Positions 1 to 7,932 of a stretch of DNA of 46,137 bases are shown here, one piece after another. The stretch lies in the NCBI RefSeq assembly GCF_902500215.1, contig NZ_CABVOU010000030.1, positions 1 through 46,137 of the forward strand. Reading direction: 5' to 3'. This DNA is from Halomonas lysinitropha (GTDB lineage Bacteria; Pseudomonadota; Gammaproteobacteria; Pseudomonadales; Halomonadaceae). Both the position numbers and the translations under genes were made by a program. Numbering within the stretch: position 1 is the first letter of the stretch; every line of letters starts with the position of its first letter. The notes beneath the pieces are model-generated. The model was not told the DNA's origin. It did not search any database and was given only the letters and a program-made list of their open reading frames with translations.

Positions 1-101
1 GCGGGAACCACCTGATCCCTTGCCGAACTCAGCAGTGAAACCGCTCAGCGCCGATGGTAGTGTGGGGTCTCCCCATGCGAGAGTAGGTCATCGTCAGGCA
101 C
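1..101 (+). rRNA. rrf: 5S ribosomal RNA, 3' part (5' end outside window)
   Basis: The first ~100 bases match the gammaproteobacterial 5S rRNA pattern. They include the CCGAACTCAG segment, the GCGCCGATGGTAGTGTGGGG segment, the CTCCCCATGCGAGAGTAGG stem and a 3' end at TCAGGCA. The first ~15-20 bases of the molecule lie left of the window, so this is the distal end of an rRNA operon reading rightwards. No tRNA follows before the terminator. Confidence 0.96.
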
Positions 102-112
102 CTATTCAGAGA

Positions 113-148
113 AAACCCCGAGTTCACTAGAGCTCGGGGTTTTTTCTT
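113..148 (+). terminator. Rho-independent terminator of the rRNA operon
   Basis: The arms AACCCCGAG (114-122) and CTCGGGGTT (133-141) form a 9-bp stem around a ~10-nt loop and are followed by a run of T. It lies 12 bases after the 5S end, where an rrn operon terminator is expected. Confidence 0.93.
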
Positions 149-261
149 GTCTGGCTCCCGTTCCGTTACATGGTGTTGCAATCCGGATTGGAAAGATCGT
201 CTTCCAGGGGCTAGGGTCTTGCACGACGCAATGGATTTCGACGTCTCAGGAGGAGATCAAG

Positions 262-462
262 ATGAAGTACGAGATGATGCGGAAGTTGGGCCTGGTGCTG
301 TTGATCACCATGCTGGGCGCCGGCCTGGTCGGCTGCGAGGATGAGCAGGGGCCAGCGGAGAAGGCAGGCGAGAATATCGACGAGTCCATGGAAGAGATGG
401 GCGAAAGTATGGAGGAAATGGGCGAGGAGATGGAAGAAGCCGCCGAGGACGCCCAGAATTGA
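262..462 (+). CDS. Small acidic lipoprotein
   Basis: This 66-residue protein starts at an ATG preceded by a strong AGGAGGAG Shine-Dalgarno (248-255). Residues 1-24 form a lipoprotein signal peptide: a positive start, a hydrophobic core and the lipobox LVGC with the modified Cys at 25. The mature part is only ~40 residues and strongly acidic, with repeats of the type MEEMGE that should form an amphipathic helix. It resembles the many tiny entericidin-like or alanine-zipper-like lipoproteins of proteobacteria, but I cannot assign a family. It is monocistronic, between the rrn terminator and a convergent gene. Confidence 0.85.
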   Translation: MKYEMMRKLGLVLLITMLGAGLVGCEDEQGPAEKAGENIDESMEEMGESMEEMGEEMEEAAEDAQN

Positions 463-507
463 TCGCCAGCTTCGATGGCAGACATCAGGTGTGGCAGACA
501 AAAGAAG

Positions 508-532
508 AAGGCCGGGCAACTTGCCCGGCCTC
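508..532. terminator. Intergenic terminator hairpin, convergent genes
   Basis: A near-perfect palindrome (510-530, arms GGCCGGGCAA and TTGCCCGGCC) lies between the lipoprotein gene and the convergent Tim44-like gene. Read on the minus strand it is followed by a TTCTTCTTT tail, so it works best as the terminator of the minus-strand gene. It may also stop rightward transcription. Confidence 0.8.
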
Positions 533-563
533 ATGTATATCGGCCTATCCGTTCGTGGCGGCG

Positions 564-1364
564 TCAGGCGCCGGGGTTCTGCTCGATTCCCTGTAGGTAC
601 CAAGGGGCGCCGTCGCGCAGATGGCGGGTGAGGTGCCAGGTCTCATTAAACTCGTTCTCCTCACCGTTCTCGGCGATGATGCCGTGGAAGATCACCGTGG
701 CCTCAGCCTCCTGGCCCACTTCCCGTATGTCGCCGAGTTCGGCGAACAGCCGCACGATCTCGGTGCGATTGTTGGCCGGCTGTCGGTCGCGCTCTTCACG
801 CAGCAGGTTGTAGAGCTCCGGCGTCACGTACTCCTGGATGCCGGCGAAATCGTTGTTGTCCCAGGCGCGCTGAAGGGTCATGAAATGCTCCTTGGCGCCG
901 CCGAGGAAGCGCTCCCGGTCGAACCACTCGGGCTCCGAGGCGAAGGCGGTACCGCTGCTCAATGGTGCCTGCTCGGCCTGGAAGCGCTGGGGCCCTGCGG
1001 AGGCATCCGGCTGGCCGGGGCCAGTGGCCACGACTGGACGGCTCCGGGCGAACAGCTTGAAGAGCAGGAAGGCCACGCCGGCCACCAGCAGGATATCCAT
1101 TATGCGCAGCTCGTCGAAGGCGCCACCGAAGAAGAGCGCGGCGAGCAGGCCGCCCGCGAGCAGGCCACCAAGCATGCCGCCCATTCGGGAGCCGGGGCGT
1201 GCCTGAGTGGCAGCAGTCTGGTTCTGGGTGGCCGCCGGTTGCTGCACCGTGCGGGATTGGCTGCCGAAGCTCTTGCCGCCACCCAGGCGGCGGGCATCGG
1301 CGTGGTCCACGGCCAGGCCGAAGCCCAGCACGCCGACCACGAGCATGACGAGAAGGTGACGCAT
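564..1364 (-). CDS. Tim44-like domain protein
   Basis: The product is ~266 residues. The N-terminus is a signal sequence ending around HADA-RR, followed by a Gln/Ala/Gly-rich linker and one or two membrane-compatible segments (about residues 65-110, with GGLLAGGLLAALFFGG). The C-terminal half (about 135-266) has the Tim44-like, NTF2-type pattern, including the FMTLQRAWDNND motif and a final strand series ending WYLQGIEQ. Bacterial Tim44-like proteins are membrane-anchored and of uncertain function. A GGAG sits 9 bases before the ATG at 1364. An ATG five codons upstream (1379) is possible but has no good ribosome site. Confidence 0.85.
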   Translation of the reverse strand: MRHLLVMLVVGVLGFGLAVDHADARRLGGGKSFGSQSRTVQQPAATQNQTAATQARPGSRMGGMLGGLLAGGLLAALFFGGAFDELRIMDILLVAGVAFLLFKLFARSRPVVATGPGQPDASAGPQRFQAEQAPLSSGTAFASEPEWFDRERFLGGAKEHFMTLQRAWDNNDFAGIQEYVTPELYNLLREERDRQPANNRTEIVRLFAELGDIREVGQEAEATVIFHGIIAENGEENEFNETWHLTRHLRDGAPWYLQGIEQNPGA

Positions 1365-1473
1365 CGGGGAGTTCTCCATCGGGGGAAGGGAATGAGAAAG
1401 GCTCGGAAGCGTCCATTCTAGCGGCTATGCTGGTCAGCCACGACAACTAACGCATAAAGAGAGGGGCCGCCCG

Positions 1474-2052
1474 ATGCGCCTGACGCGAGAGAAAAGCCTG
1501 CTGCTGATCGTCGACTTGCAGGCCGGCCTGCTGCCTGTGATTGAACACGGTGACCAGGCAGTGGCCGAGGCCGTCTGGATGGGCGGCATGGCCGGGGAGC
1601 TCGATGTGCCCGTGTGGGTTACCGAACAGTATCCCGAAGGGCTCGGTGGCAGTGAGCCGCGTCTGCTCGAGGCGTTGCCGGGGCATCGCCTCTGGCACAA
1701 GGTTCACTTCGATGCCCATGCCGAACCGGCCTTCGCCGAGGCCATGGCCGCCAGTGATCGCCACCAGGTGGTGCTGTGTGGCACCGAGGCCCACATCTGC
1801 GTGCTGCAGACCGGACTTGGCCTGCTCGAGGCGGGCTACGAGGTCTACTGGCTGGTGGAGGCCTGCGCCAGCCGACGGGCTGATGAGGCGCGGCTGGCCA
1901 AGGAGCGCATGGTGCAGGCTGGTGCGGTGCCGGTGAGCGCCGATATGGTTGCCTACGAGTGGCTGCATCGCTGCGACGACGAACGCTTCAAACAGGCCCA
2001 TCGTCACTTTCTCAAGGGACGCTCGGCGCGCCCTCTGGTGTTTTCCGGCTAG
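1474..2052 (+). CDS. Isochorismatase-family cysteine hydrolase
   Basis: This 192-residue protein belongs to the isochorismatase/nicotinamidase fold, close in size to the YcaC-type group. The family's catalytic triad is visible: Asp14 in LLLIVDLQ, Lys76 in the HKVHF segment and Cys109 in TEAHICVLQT, with the cis-peptide neighbourhood GTEAHIC. The substrate cannot be read from sequence. There is no signal peptide, so it is cytoplasmic. A GAGAGGGG sequence precedes the ATG. The gene is divergent from the Tim44-like gene and ends 7 bases before the convergent yaaA. Confidence 0.9.
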   Translation: MRLTREKSLLLIVDLQAGLLPVIEHGDQAVAEAVWMGGMAGELDVPVWVTEQYPEGLGGSEPRLLEALPGHRLWHKVHFDAHAEPAFAEAMAASDRHQVVLCGTEAHICVLQTGLGLLEAGYEVYWLVEACASRRADEARLAKERMVQAGAVPVSADMVAYEWLHRCDDERFKQAHRHFLKGRSARPLVFSG

Positions 2053-2059
2053 AAGGCTC

Positions 2060-2839
2060 TCACGCGCCCCCTTCGGCTCGAGTGAAGACCAGGGTATCGC
2101 CCTCCGACAGGGCCGCGTTCCAGGCGTAGCCCGCCACATCGAAGTCCTTGAGGCCCTCGGGGTCATCCAGGCGCTCGCGGATCATCCAGGCGGCCATCAG
2201 GCCGCGGGCCTTCTTGGCATAGAAGCTGATGATCTTAAGCTTGCCGTTCTTCTCATCCTTGAAGATCGGCGTGATCACCCGCGCCTCGAGCCGTTTGGTG
2301 TCGATTGCCTTGAAGTACTCGTTGGAGGCCAGGTTGACCAGCACCGGGCTGCCGCTCGCCGCTACGGCCCGGTCGAGTTCCCTGGTGAGGCTCTCCTTCC
2401 AGAAGGCGTAGAGATCCTTGCCTGCAGGATTCTCCAGCTTGGTCCCCATCTCCAGGCGATAAGGCTGGATCAGGTCCAGCGGTCGCAGCAGTCCGTAGAG
2501 GCCGGAGAGGATACGCAGGTGATCCTGGGCGAAGGCGTTGTCGTCCTCGCTGAAGGTGTCGGCCTCCAGGCCCATGTAGACATCACCCTGGAAGGCCTGG
2601 GCGGCGGGCTTGGCGTTATCGGGCGTGAAGGGGGTGTGCCACTCGGCGAAGCGTGCGGCATTGAGTCCGGCCAGCTTGTCGCTGATACCCATCAGCTCGC
2701 TGAGTCGCTGGGGCGAGTAGTCGCGCAGGATCTCGATCAGTTCACGGCTACGGTCGAGATGGTCCGGCTGGGTATGCTGGCTGGTAGTGGCCGGGGTCTC
2801 GAAATCCAGCGTCTTGGCGGGCGATATCACGCTCAGCAT
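2060..2839 (-). CDS. yaaA: Peroxide stress protein YaaA
   Basis: The 259-residue product starts [13 protein letters not shown], the diagnostic N-terminus of the YaaA/DUF328 family, and its length matches. Other family segments include [33 protein letters not shown] and [11 protein letters not shown]. YaaA is a cytoplasmic DNA-binding protein of the HhH class that limits free iron and DNA damage under peroxide stress in E. coli. The start at 2839 is set by an AGGAGCG Shine-Dalgarno and by family alignment. An in-frame upstream extension to 2896 is not supported. Confidence 0.95.
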   Translation of the reverse strand: MLSVISPAKTLDFETPATTSQHTQPDHLDRSRELIEILRDYSPQRLSELMGISDKLAGLNAARFAEWHTPFTPDNAKPAAQAFQGDVYMGLEADTFSEDDNAFAQDHLRILSGLYGLLRPLDLIQPYRLEMGTKLENPAGKDLYAFWKESLTRELDRAVAASGSPVLVNLASNEYFKAIDTKRLEARVITPIFKDEKNGKLKIISFYAKKARGLMAAWMIRERLDDPEGLKDFDVAGYAWNAALSEGDTLVFTRAEGGA

Positions 2840-2903
2840 GGGGCGCTCCTGTGCCTGAAGGGATGGGCCTGATTGCAATGCAGGCCAGTATACCAAGCGG
2901 CCC

Positions 2904-2942
2904 GGGCGCAGGGGGCTATCACCCCGATAGCCCCTTGCGCTG
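2904..2942 (-). terminator. Terminator-like hairpin downstream of the aldo/keto reductase gene
   Basis: Arms at 2906-2920 and 2926-2940 pair over 15 bases with one mismatch, around a 5-base ACCCC loop. The hairpin lies just beyond the stop of the minus-strand aldo/keto reductase gene and before yaaA. There is no long T tract, so it could be an attenuating or RNA-stabilising hairpin rather than a full terminator. Confidence 0.6.
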
Positions 2943-2949
2943 GCGTCGG

Positions 2950-3981
2950 TCAGGGCGCGGGGTTGGGAATTCGCCGATGAACGGCCTCGATGGCGTCCAC
3001 TACCTCGGCGTCGAGGCGAAGTGACTCGCTGGCCAGGTTGCTTTCCAGCTGCTCCATGGTGGTGGCACCGATGATGTTGCTGGTCAGGAAGGGTCTGGAG
3101 TTGACGTAGGCAAGGGCCATCTGGGCTGGATCCAGGCCATGGTCGCGGGCGATCCGCACATAGGCGGCCGTTGCCTCCTGGGCCAGCGGATTGGTATAGC
3201 GCTGGAAGCGCTCGTACAGGGTCAACCGGGCACCGGCCGGTCGAGCGCCGTTCAGGTACTTGCCGGAGAGCATGCCGAAGGCCAGTGGTGAGTAAGCCAG
3301 CAGTCCCACCCTTTCGCGATGGGCGACCTCGGCCAGCCCTACCTCGAAGGTGCGATTGAGCAGGCTGTAGGGGTTCTGGATGCTCGCGACACGAGGTAGG
3401 CTCAGGGTGTCGGCCAGGTGAAGGGCGCGCATCACGCCCCAGGGTGTGTCGTTGGAGAGCCCGACGGCGCGAACCTTGCCGGCATCCACCAGTTCCTTGA
3501 GCGCCGACAGGGTCTCCTCCAGCGGCGTGGTGTCTTCTTCCTCGTCATGCACATAGCCTAGCTGGCCGAAGAAATTGCCCTTCCGATCCGGCCAGTGCAA
3601 CTGGTAGAGGTCCACGTAGTCGGTCTGCAGCCGGGTGAGGCTGTCGTCGACCGCCTGGTGAAGGTGCTCACGGGTCAGCCTCGGACCGCCGCGGATATGC
3701 GCGAGACCGGGACCCGCGGCCTTGGTGGCGATGATCACGTCGTCGCGGCTGCCGCGGCGCCTCAGCCAACTGCCGATATAGGCCTCGGTGCGGCCCTGGG
3801 TATCGGCCTCGGGAGGGACTGGATACATTTCGGCAGTGTCGATGAAGTCGATGCCGAAGGCCACGGCACGGTCGAGTTGCTCGTGGGCCTCTGCCTCGCT
3901 GTTCTGTTCGCCGAAGGTCATGGTGCCGAGGCACAGGCGACTGACCTCGATGCCGGTATCGCCTAGTGGTCGAGTCTGCAT
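2950..3981 (-). CDS. tas: NADP(H)-dependent aldo/keto reductase, Tas-like
   Basis: The product is 343 residues with an (alpha/beta)8 aldo/keto reductase fold. Visible catalytic tetrad segments are DFIDTAEMY (Asp and Tyr), IIATKAAG (Lys) and YQLHWPDR (His). The HWPDR sequence, the long insertion after it (residues ~133-155) and the overall length are typical of the E. coli Tas/YhdN-like group. It probably reduces aldehydes or ketones using NADPH, and its physiological substrate is unknown. It is transcribed alone on the minus strand, with an AGGAGCG ribosome site just upstream of the ATG. Confidence 0.88.
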   Translation of the reverse strand: MQTRPLGDTGIEVSRLCLGTMTFGEQNSEAEAHEQLDRAVAFGIDFIDTAEMYPVPPEADTQGRTEAYIGSWLRRRGSRDDVIIATKAAGPGLAHIRGGPRLTREHLHQAVDDSLTRLQTDYVDLYQLHWPDRKGNFFGQLGYVHDEEEDTTPLEETLSALKELVDAGKVRAVGLSNDTPWGVMRALHLADTLSLPRVASIQNPYSLLNRTFEVGLAEVAHRERVGLLAYSPLAFGMLSGKYLNGARPAGARLTLYERFQRYTNPLAQEATAAYVRIARDHGLDPAQMALAYVNSRPFLTSNIIGATTMEQLESNLASESLRLDAEVVDAIEAVHRRIPNPAP

Positions 3982-4203
3982 TCGTCGCTCCTGGCGGGGC
4001 TATTGAGAAGGCTTGAGCCGGCATGGTAGACGGGCCCGAGCAGCGCAGCAAATCCCGGGGTTGAGTCACTGTCGGGGCGCGAGTATGCTTGCCACCCCGT
4101 TGCCCCGGCGGAGTCCGCAGGGCCACTGTTTTCCGCAGGAAGTGATACCGGCCACAGGATGTTGCCGATACCAGTTCCGCACAATGGACGCAGGATTGTC
4201 GAT

Positions 4204-4764
4204 ATGTCCGAGGCATCCTCACTGTTCACCCGGCTCGAATACCGGCTTGCCCAGCAACTTTTCCATACTCGCTGGTTGCCTCGCTCGCCGCGAACTCAAC
4301 GCTTGACCATGCACCTTTTCCAGCGCTGTGCCGACGCCGGTCATCGGGCGGCACTGTCACAGTATGGTCATATGCTCTTTCACCGCGGCGCCACTCCCCA
4401 GGACAAGGCCCGGGGCGCGCGCTACGTGCTGGAGGCGGCCCATGCCGGGGATGCCAAGGCCCAGTATCAGGCCGGCCAGATTCGTGAGCACGGCTGTGCC
4501 CAGTATCCCCGCCGCGAGGATCACGCCGTGACCTGGTATGCGCGGGCCGGTGAGGCGGGCCATGCCCTCGCGGCGACCCGCCTGTCCCGCGCCTACCGCA
4601 GCGGCGATCTCGGGCTGCCGGTGGATACCGAGAAGGCCGAGCACTGGCAGGCCCTGGCCGATCGACTGGTGGGATTGGCCGGCTCGCTGGATTCGGGTTT
4701 GACGGGCTCTGGTTCTCCGGGTTCTGATCCACTGGACAGGGCCGAAGGCGAAACGCAACACTAG
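4204..4764 (+). CDS. Sel1-like repeat protein
   Basis: This 186-residue cytoplasmic-looking protein has three to four Sel1-like (TPR-related) helical repeats at residues ~45-160. They can be read from HAGDAKAQYQAGQIREHG, AVTWYARAGEAGHALAATRL and KAEHWQALADRL. Such proteins are usually protein-protein adaptors, and no partner is indicated. The tail after residue 165 is low complexity (Gly/Ser/Pro). I chose the ATG at 4204 (MSEASS), preceded by AGGA. A longer reading from 4159 would add 15 unlikely residues. Confidence 0.75.
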   Translation: MSEASSLFTRLEYRLAQQLFHTRWLPRSPRTQRLTMHLFQRCADAGHRAALSQYGHMLFHRGATPQDKARGARYVLEAAHAGDAKAQYQAGQIREHGCAQYPRREDHAVTWYARAGEAGHALAATRLSRAYRSGDLGLPVDTEKAEHWQALADRLVGLAGSLDSGLTGSGSPGSDPLDRAEGETQH

Positions 4765-4879
4765 GGACCTGTCGACCCAGACACAGATCGAGCCGCCTCT
4801 CCCGAGACGATCTGTCAAGTTCGACGAGACCCTAGCCTTCCATTGCCATCGGCCATCGCGACCAAGGACCCTCCCGCCC

Positions 4880-5368
4880 GTGACGCTACCCACACTGCTG
4901 GATATCGAGGCGTCCGGCTTCGGGCGCGGCAGCTACCCTATCGAGGTCGGCCTGGCCCGCGCCGATGGTAGTACCTGTGCCTTCCTCATCCAGCCGCTGG
5001 AGGAGTGGACGCATTGGGATCCCAAGGCCGAACTGTTGCACGGCATCAGCCGTGGGCGGCTGCAGCGCGAAGGCTACCCGGTGCGCCAGGTGGCCTGCTG
5101 GCTCAATGATGAACTGAGCGAGGTCGGCATCGCCTACAGTGACAGTTGGGGCTACGACAACACCTGGCTGTCGCTGCTTTTCCACCACGCCGGCATGCTG
5201 CCTGCTTTCCGCCTCGAGGCGCTTCGCATCCTGCTCAGTGAGGCGCAGCAAGCCCTGTGGAGTCGGACCAAGGAAGCCATCATCCGCGAGCAGGGCATCC
5301 ATCGGCATCGGGCCGGTGACGATGCCCGCCTGCTACAGCTGACCTACCAGCGCACCCTTGGCATCTGA
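4880..5368 (+). CDS. DnaQ-like 3'-5' exonuclease-fold protein
   Basis: This 162-residue protein starts at a GTG preceded by AAGGA. The N-terminus holds the Exo I pattern DIEASGFG (Asp8 and Glu10 as metal ligands). The middle has HGISRGRL and SDSWGYDNTW, where the Asp of the Exo II position is expected. The end has HRHRAGDDARLL, matching the Exo III HxxxxD motif of the DEDDh class. It is shorter than RNase T or DnaQ epsilon, so it is probably a minimal single-domain exonuclease acting on RNA or DNA 3' ends. Substrate and partner are unknown. Confidence 0.75.
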   Translation: MTLPTLLDIEASGFGRGSYPIEVGLARADGSTCAFLIQPLEEWTHWDPKAELLHGISRGRLQREGYPVRQVACWLNDELSEVGIAYSDSWGYDNTWLSLLFHHAGMLPAFRLEALRILLSEAQQALWSRTKEAIIREQGIHRHRAGDDARLLQLTYQRTLGI

Positions 5369-5383
5369 CAACCGGCCACCCCT

Positions 5384-5400
5384 CGCCGCTGAGCGGCGAT
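5384..5400. terminator. Short GC hairpin in convergent gap
   Basis: CGCCGCTGAGCGGCG forms a 6-bp GC stem with a small loop between the exonuclease-like gene and the convergent LOG-family gene. It has no T tract and may be a weak terminator. The rest of 5369-5475 shows nothing I can name. Confidence 0.35.
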
Positions 5401-5475
5401 AAGGCCTCCTGTCAACAGCGATACCCTGCTACCCACGGGCGTTGAGCAAGCCGTTCGGCATGACGCCGCGGTGGA

Positions 5476-6030
5476 CTAGCTGGGCAGGGCCAGACGGCTC
5501 TCCAGCGCATCCAGCAACTCGGCGGGCTCGGTGGCATCGATCAGCTCGGCTCGGGTGCGGCCATTGAGGAAGCCGTGCTTCACGGTGTTGTCGAGAAAGG
5601 CCAGCAGCGGGGCATAGAATCCGGCGGTATCGAGCACGCCGATAGGCTTGTCGTGCAGGCCCAGGTAGTGCCAGGTCCAGGCCTCGAAGAACTCCTCCAG
5701 GGTGCCGATGCCCCCGGGTAGCACGATGAAGGCATCGGCGTGGGCGGCCATGCTCGCCTTGCGCTCGTGCATGTTGCGAACCCGCACCAGTTCGCTCAGG
5801 CCGTGGTGGGCCTGCTCGCGCTCGACCAGGTGGTCGGGCATCACGCCGATGGCCTCGCCGCCGGCGGTCATCACCGCATCGGCCAGGGTGCCCATCAGTC
5901 CGACGCGCGCGCCGCCGTAAACCAGGCCGTGGCCGCGTTGGGCCAGCTCGACGCCGAGCCGGCGCGCGGCCTCGAGGAATTGCGGGTCATGGCCCTCCCG
6001 GGACCCCAGATAGACGCAGAATCTCGACAT
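5476..6030 (-). CDS. LOG-family nucleotide 5'-monophosphate phosphoribohydrolase
   Basis: The 184-residue product has the lysine-decarboxylase-like Rossmann fold of LOG proteins. The family signature PGGIGTLEE occurs at residues ~104-112, and GGARVGLMG binds phosphate near residue 40. LOG enzymes release free cytokinin bases from their ribotides in plants. The bacterial members (TIGR00730 type) hydrolyse nucleoside monophosphates, with a role still debated. The older label lysine decarboxylase is misleading. It is monocistronic, starting at the ATG at 6030. Confidence 0.9.
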   Translation of the reverse strand: MSRFCVYLGSREGHDPQFLEAARRLGVELAQRGHGLVYGGARVGLMGTLADAVMTAGGEAIGVMPDHLVEREQAHHGLSELVRVRNMHERKASMAAHADAFIVLPGGIGTLEEFFEAWTWHYLGLHDKPIGVLDTAGFYAPLLAFLDNTVKHGFLNGRTRAELIDATEPAELLDALESRLALPS

Positions 6031-6088
6031 GCTCTTCTCCTTGGCAAGGCCTTATGCTCACAGCCACGCAGGGACGCGAAAGCCCGAG

Positions 6089-6610
6089 TCAGCGCAGGCA
6101 GTCGGCTATCCCATAGGTCGCGTCGAGCCATTGCCCGATGACGTTCTCGCCACAGAGGTGGTGGGCATACTGGGTGTGCAGGCAGCGCACCTGGTCGCGG
6201 TTGGTGATGCCGCCGATGCCGCGCTCGGTGAGCACGTCTTCATAGCCCAGCCGCTTGACCTCGGCCTTTTGGGCCTCGCTCATGAAGGCCCACCGGGCGG
6301 CCACATAGGCATCGTGACAACGGTGGTAGGCGGCCAGGAAGTCAGGGTCCTGCTGCAGGCGGGTCTCCAGCTGCTTGATCACCCCGGCGGCCTCGAGATG
6401 CGAGATCTCGACCTTCAGGCGCTCGGAGCAGAGCCAGTAGAGCGTCGGGAAGGGCCTGCCATCGACGATGGGTGCCATGCGCAGCACCAGCGGAGTGCCC
6501 TCACCGTCGGTGGCGGCCAGGGCCTCGATGCCGCGGGGGGCGCGGCCGAGCTGCTCGGCGATGATGGCCAGCTGCCGCGCGTCAGGTTCGAGGTCAGTGC
6601 GGATCACCAT
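6089..6610 (-). CDS. DUF501 family protein
   Basis: The product is 173 residues. It shows the DUF501 layout: QLGRAPRGIEALAA near residue 20, PTLYWLCSERLKVEISHLEAAG in the middle (the equivalent of the conserved PTLYYLTCP..S.LEA segment), and a C-terminal RVKCLH-like block read here as QVRCLHTQYAHHL. The function of DUF501 is unknown. Conserved Cys and His residues in the last third hint at metal binding (inference). The ATG at 6610 lies inside the end of the upstream gene (17-base overlap), so translation of the two is probably coupled. Confidence 0.82.
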   Translation of the reverse strand: MVIRTDLEPDARQLAIIAEQLGRAPRGIEALAATDGEGTPLVLRMAPIVDGRPFPTLYWLCSERLKVEISHLEAAGVIKQLETRLQQDPDFLAAYHRCHDAYVAARWAFMSEAQKAEVKRLGYEDVLTERGIGGITNRDQVRCLHTQYAHHLCGENVIGQWLDATYGIADCLR

Positions 6611-6908
6611 CGTCGTTATCCCGTATGAACTTGTTCGAGTTCCCCACGGCGAGGAAGAAGGCGCGGTTGAGCTGCTCGGGGGTGGGCACATAGTGCCATT
6701 CACGCTCGCAATACTCGCCGGCCCGCGCCATCAGCACATCGTAGAGGCGATTGAACGGCGCATCATAATCATAGGGGTCGGCACCGAACAAGCGGATGTG
6801 GGGGTAGTCGGCGAAACGCTCGATGAAATAGCGCTTCAGGTCGGCTTCGACGGCACGATGCCGGAGGGTGTCGTCCGGATCCAGCCAGAGGGTGTAGCGG
6901 ATGGCCAT
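6594..6908 (-). CDS. Conserved hypothetical protein upstream of the DUF501 gene
   Basis: This 104-residue protein starts MAIRYTLWLDPDD behind a GGGAG ribosome site. It is rich in aromatic and charged residues, with no signal peptide or membrane segment and no motif I recognise. The segment FGADPYDYDAPFNRLYDVLM suggests a small alpha/beta domain. The gene overlaps the DUF501 gene by 17 bases in another frame, so the two are probably made and used together. Confidence 0.65.
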   Translation of the reverse strand: MAIRYTLWLDPDDTLRHRAVEADLKRYFIERFADYPHIRLFGADPYDYDAPFNRLYDVLMARAGEYCEREWHYVPTPEQLNRAFFLAVGNSNKFIRDNDDGDPH

Positions 6909-6997
6909 AGGGGCTCCCGTCGGTGGATGGCGGTCTCGTTGTGACACCCTTGGCCAAGGTTCGGCTCGTGGGTGACCTCGGTATAGTGTTGAACGGT

Positions 6998-7468
6998 TCA
7001 GCGCCGTGCCAGGGGTACGCACCGAGCGCCTGTCAGCCTTGCCAGGTCGTTTGGTGCCAGGCTGATCTCCAGCCCGCGGCGACCGCCGCTGACGTGAAGC
7101 GACGCGAGATGCTCGGCGCTGGCGTCGAGGAAGGCGGGCAGGCGCTTGCGCTGGCCCAGCGGACTGATGCCGCCGACCACGTAGCCGGTGGCACGCTCGG
7201 CATCGGCGGTTTCGGCCAGAGTGGCCTTGCGGCCCCCGGCCGCGCGCGCCAGGGCCTTGAGGTCGAGCTGGGCGGAAACCGGCACCATGGCCATCACCAG
7301 GCGGCCGTCGTCGAGTCGGGCCAGGAGGGTCTTGAAGACTTCCTCGGGGGAGAGGTCCAGCGCCTGGGCAGCTTCCTCGCCATAGGCCGGGCTGCGCGGG
7401 TCATGCTCGTATTCGACCAGGCTGAACGCGACTCCTGCCTTCTCGAGCAGTTTCACGGCCGGGGTCAT
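6998..7468 (-). CDS. ybaK: Cys-tRNA(Pro) deacylase YbaK/EbsC
   Basis: The 156-residue product matches the YbaK group of the INS/ProX trans-editing fold. Landmarks are PAVKLLEKAGVAF at the N-terminus, VFKTLLARLDDG carrying the essential Lys at about residue 47, the substrate-pocket region VVGGISPLGQRKRLP, and GRRGLEISLAPNDL near the end. YbaK hydrolyses Cys-tRNA mischarged by prolyl-tRNA synthetase. The start codon overlaps the stop of the upstream thioesterase gene by 4 bases (ATGA type), so the two form an operon. Confidence 0.93.
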   Translation of the reverse strand: MTPAVKLLEKAGVAFSLVEYEHDPRSPAYGEEAAQALDLSPEEVFKTLLARLDDGRLVMAMVPVSAQLDLKALARAAGGRKATLAETADAERATGYVVGGISPLGQRKRLPAFLDASAEHLASLHVSGGRRGLEISLAPNDLARLTGARCVPLARR

Positions 7469-7872
7469 GCGTCTGCCGGCTCCGCCTGCAGGTGGGCTTC
7501 AAGGGCCTCGCGCAGCTTACCCTCGATGGGGACAGCCTTCTTGGTCTCGTGGTCGAAATGCACCAGCACGGTGTGGCCGAGGTTGGTCAACAGCCCGTCC
7601 TGGCGTGCCTCCTGGCTCACCGTGAAGGAGCTGTTGCCGAGCCGCGAGATGTAGGTGCGGATCTCGATATCGCGGCCGTACTGCAGCTCGGCCCGGTAGT
7701 CGACCTCCATGCGCGCCATGATCAGGTGCCACTTGCGCGGATCCAGGTCCGGCGTGAACAGCCGGAAGATATCGTTGCGGGCCAGCTCGAACCAGGCCGG
7801 TAGCCGGGTGTTGTTGACGTGGCCCAGGGCATCGGTGTCGTAGAAGGCGGGCTCGATGGTGCGGGTGAACAT
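7465..7872 (-). CDS. Hot-dog fold acyl-CoA thioesterase (4HBT/YbgC-like)
   Basis: This 135-residue single hot-dog domain has the 4-hydroxybenzoyl-CoA thioesterase-type motif YDTDALGHVNN at residues 11-21. It includes the catalytic Asp and the following GHVNN loop. Its length is typical for the family, which hydrolyses short or medium acyl-CoA thioesters in the cytoplasm. The acyl chain cannot be predicted. It is the first gene of a two-gene unit with ybaK. Confidence 0.88.
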   Translation of the reverse strand: MFTRTIEPAFYDTDALGHVNNTRLPAWFELARNDIFRLFTPDLDPRKWHLIMARMEVDYRAELQYGRDIEIRTYISRLGNSSFTVSQEARQDGLLTNLGHTVLVHFDHETKKAVPIEGKLREALEAHLQAEPADA

Positions 7873-7932
7873 CGGGGGGAGGTCCTCTGATTTATTGTGA
7901 GCCTGATAGCTTTGCCCCGAGCAAGCGCTCGG

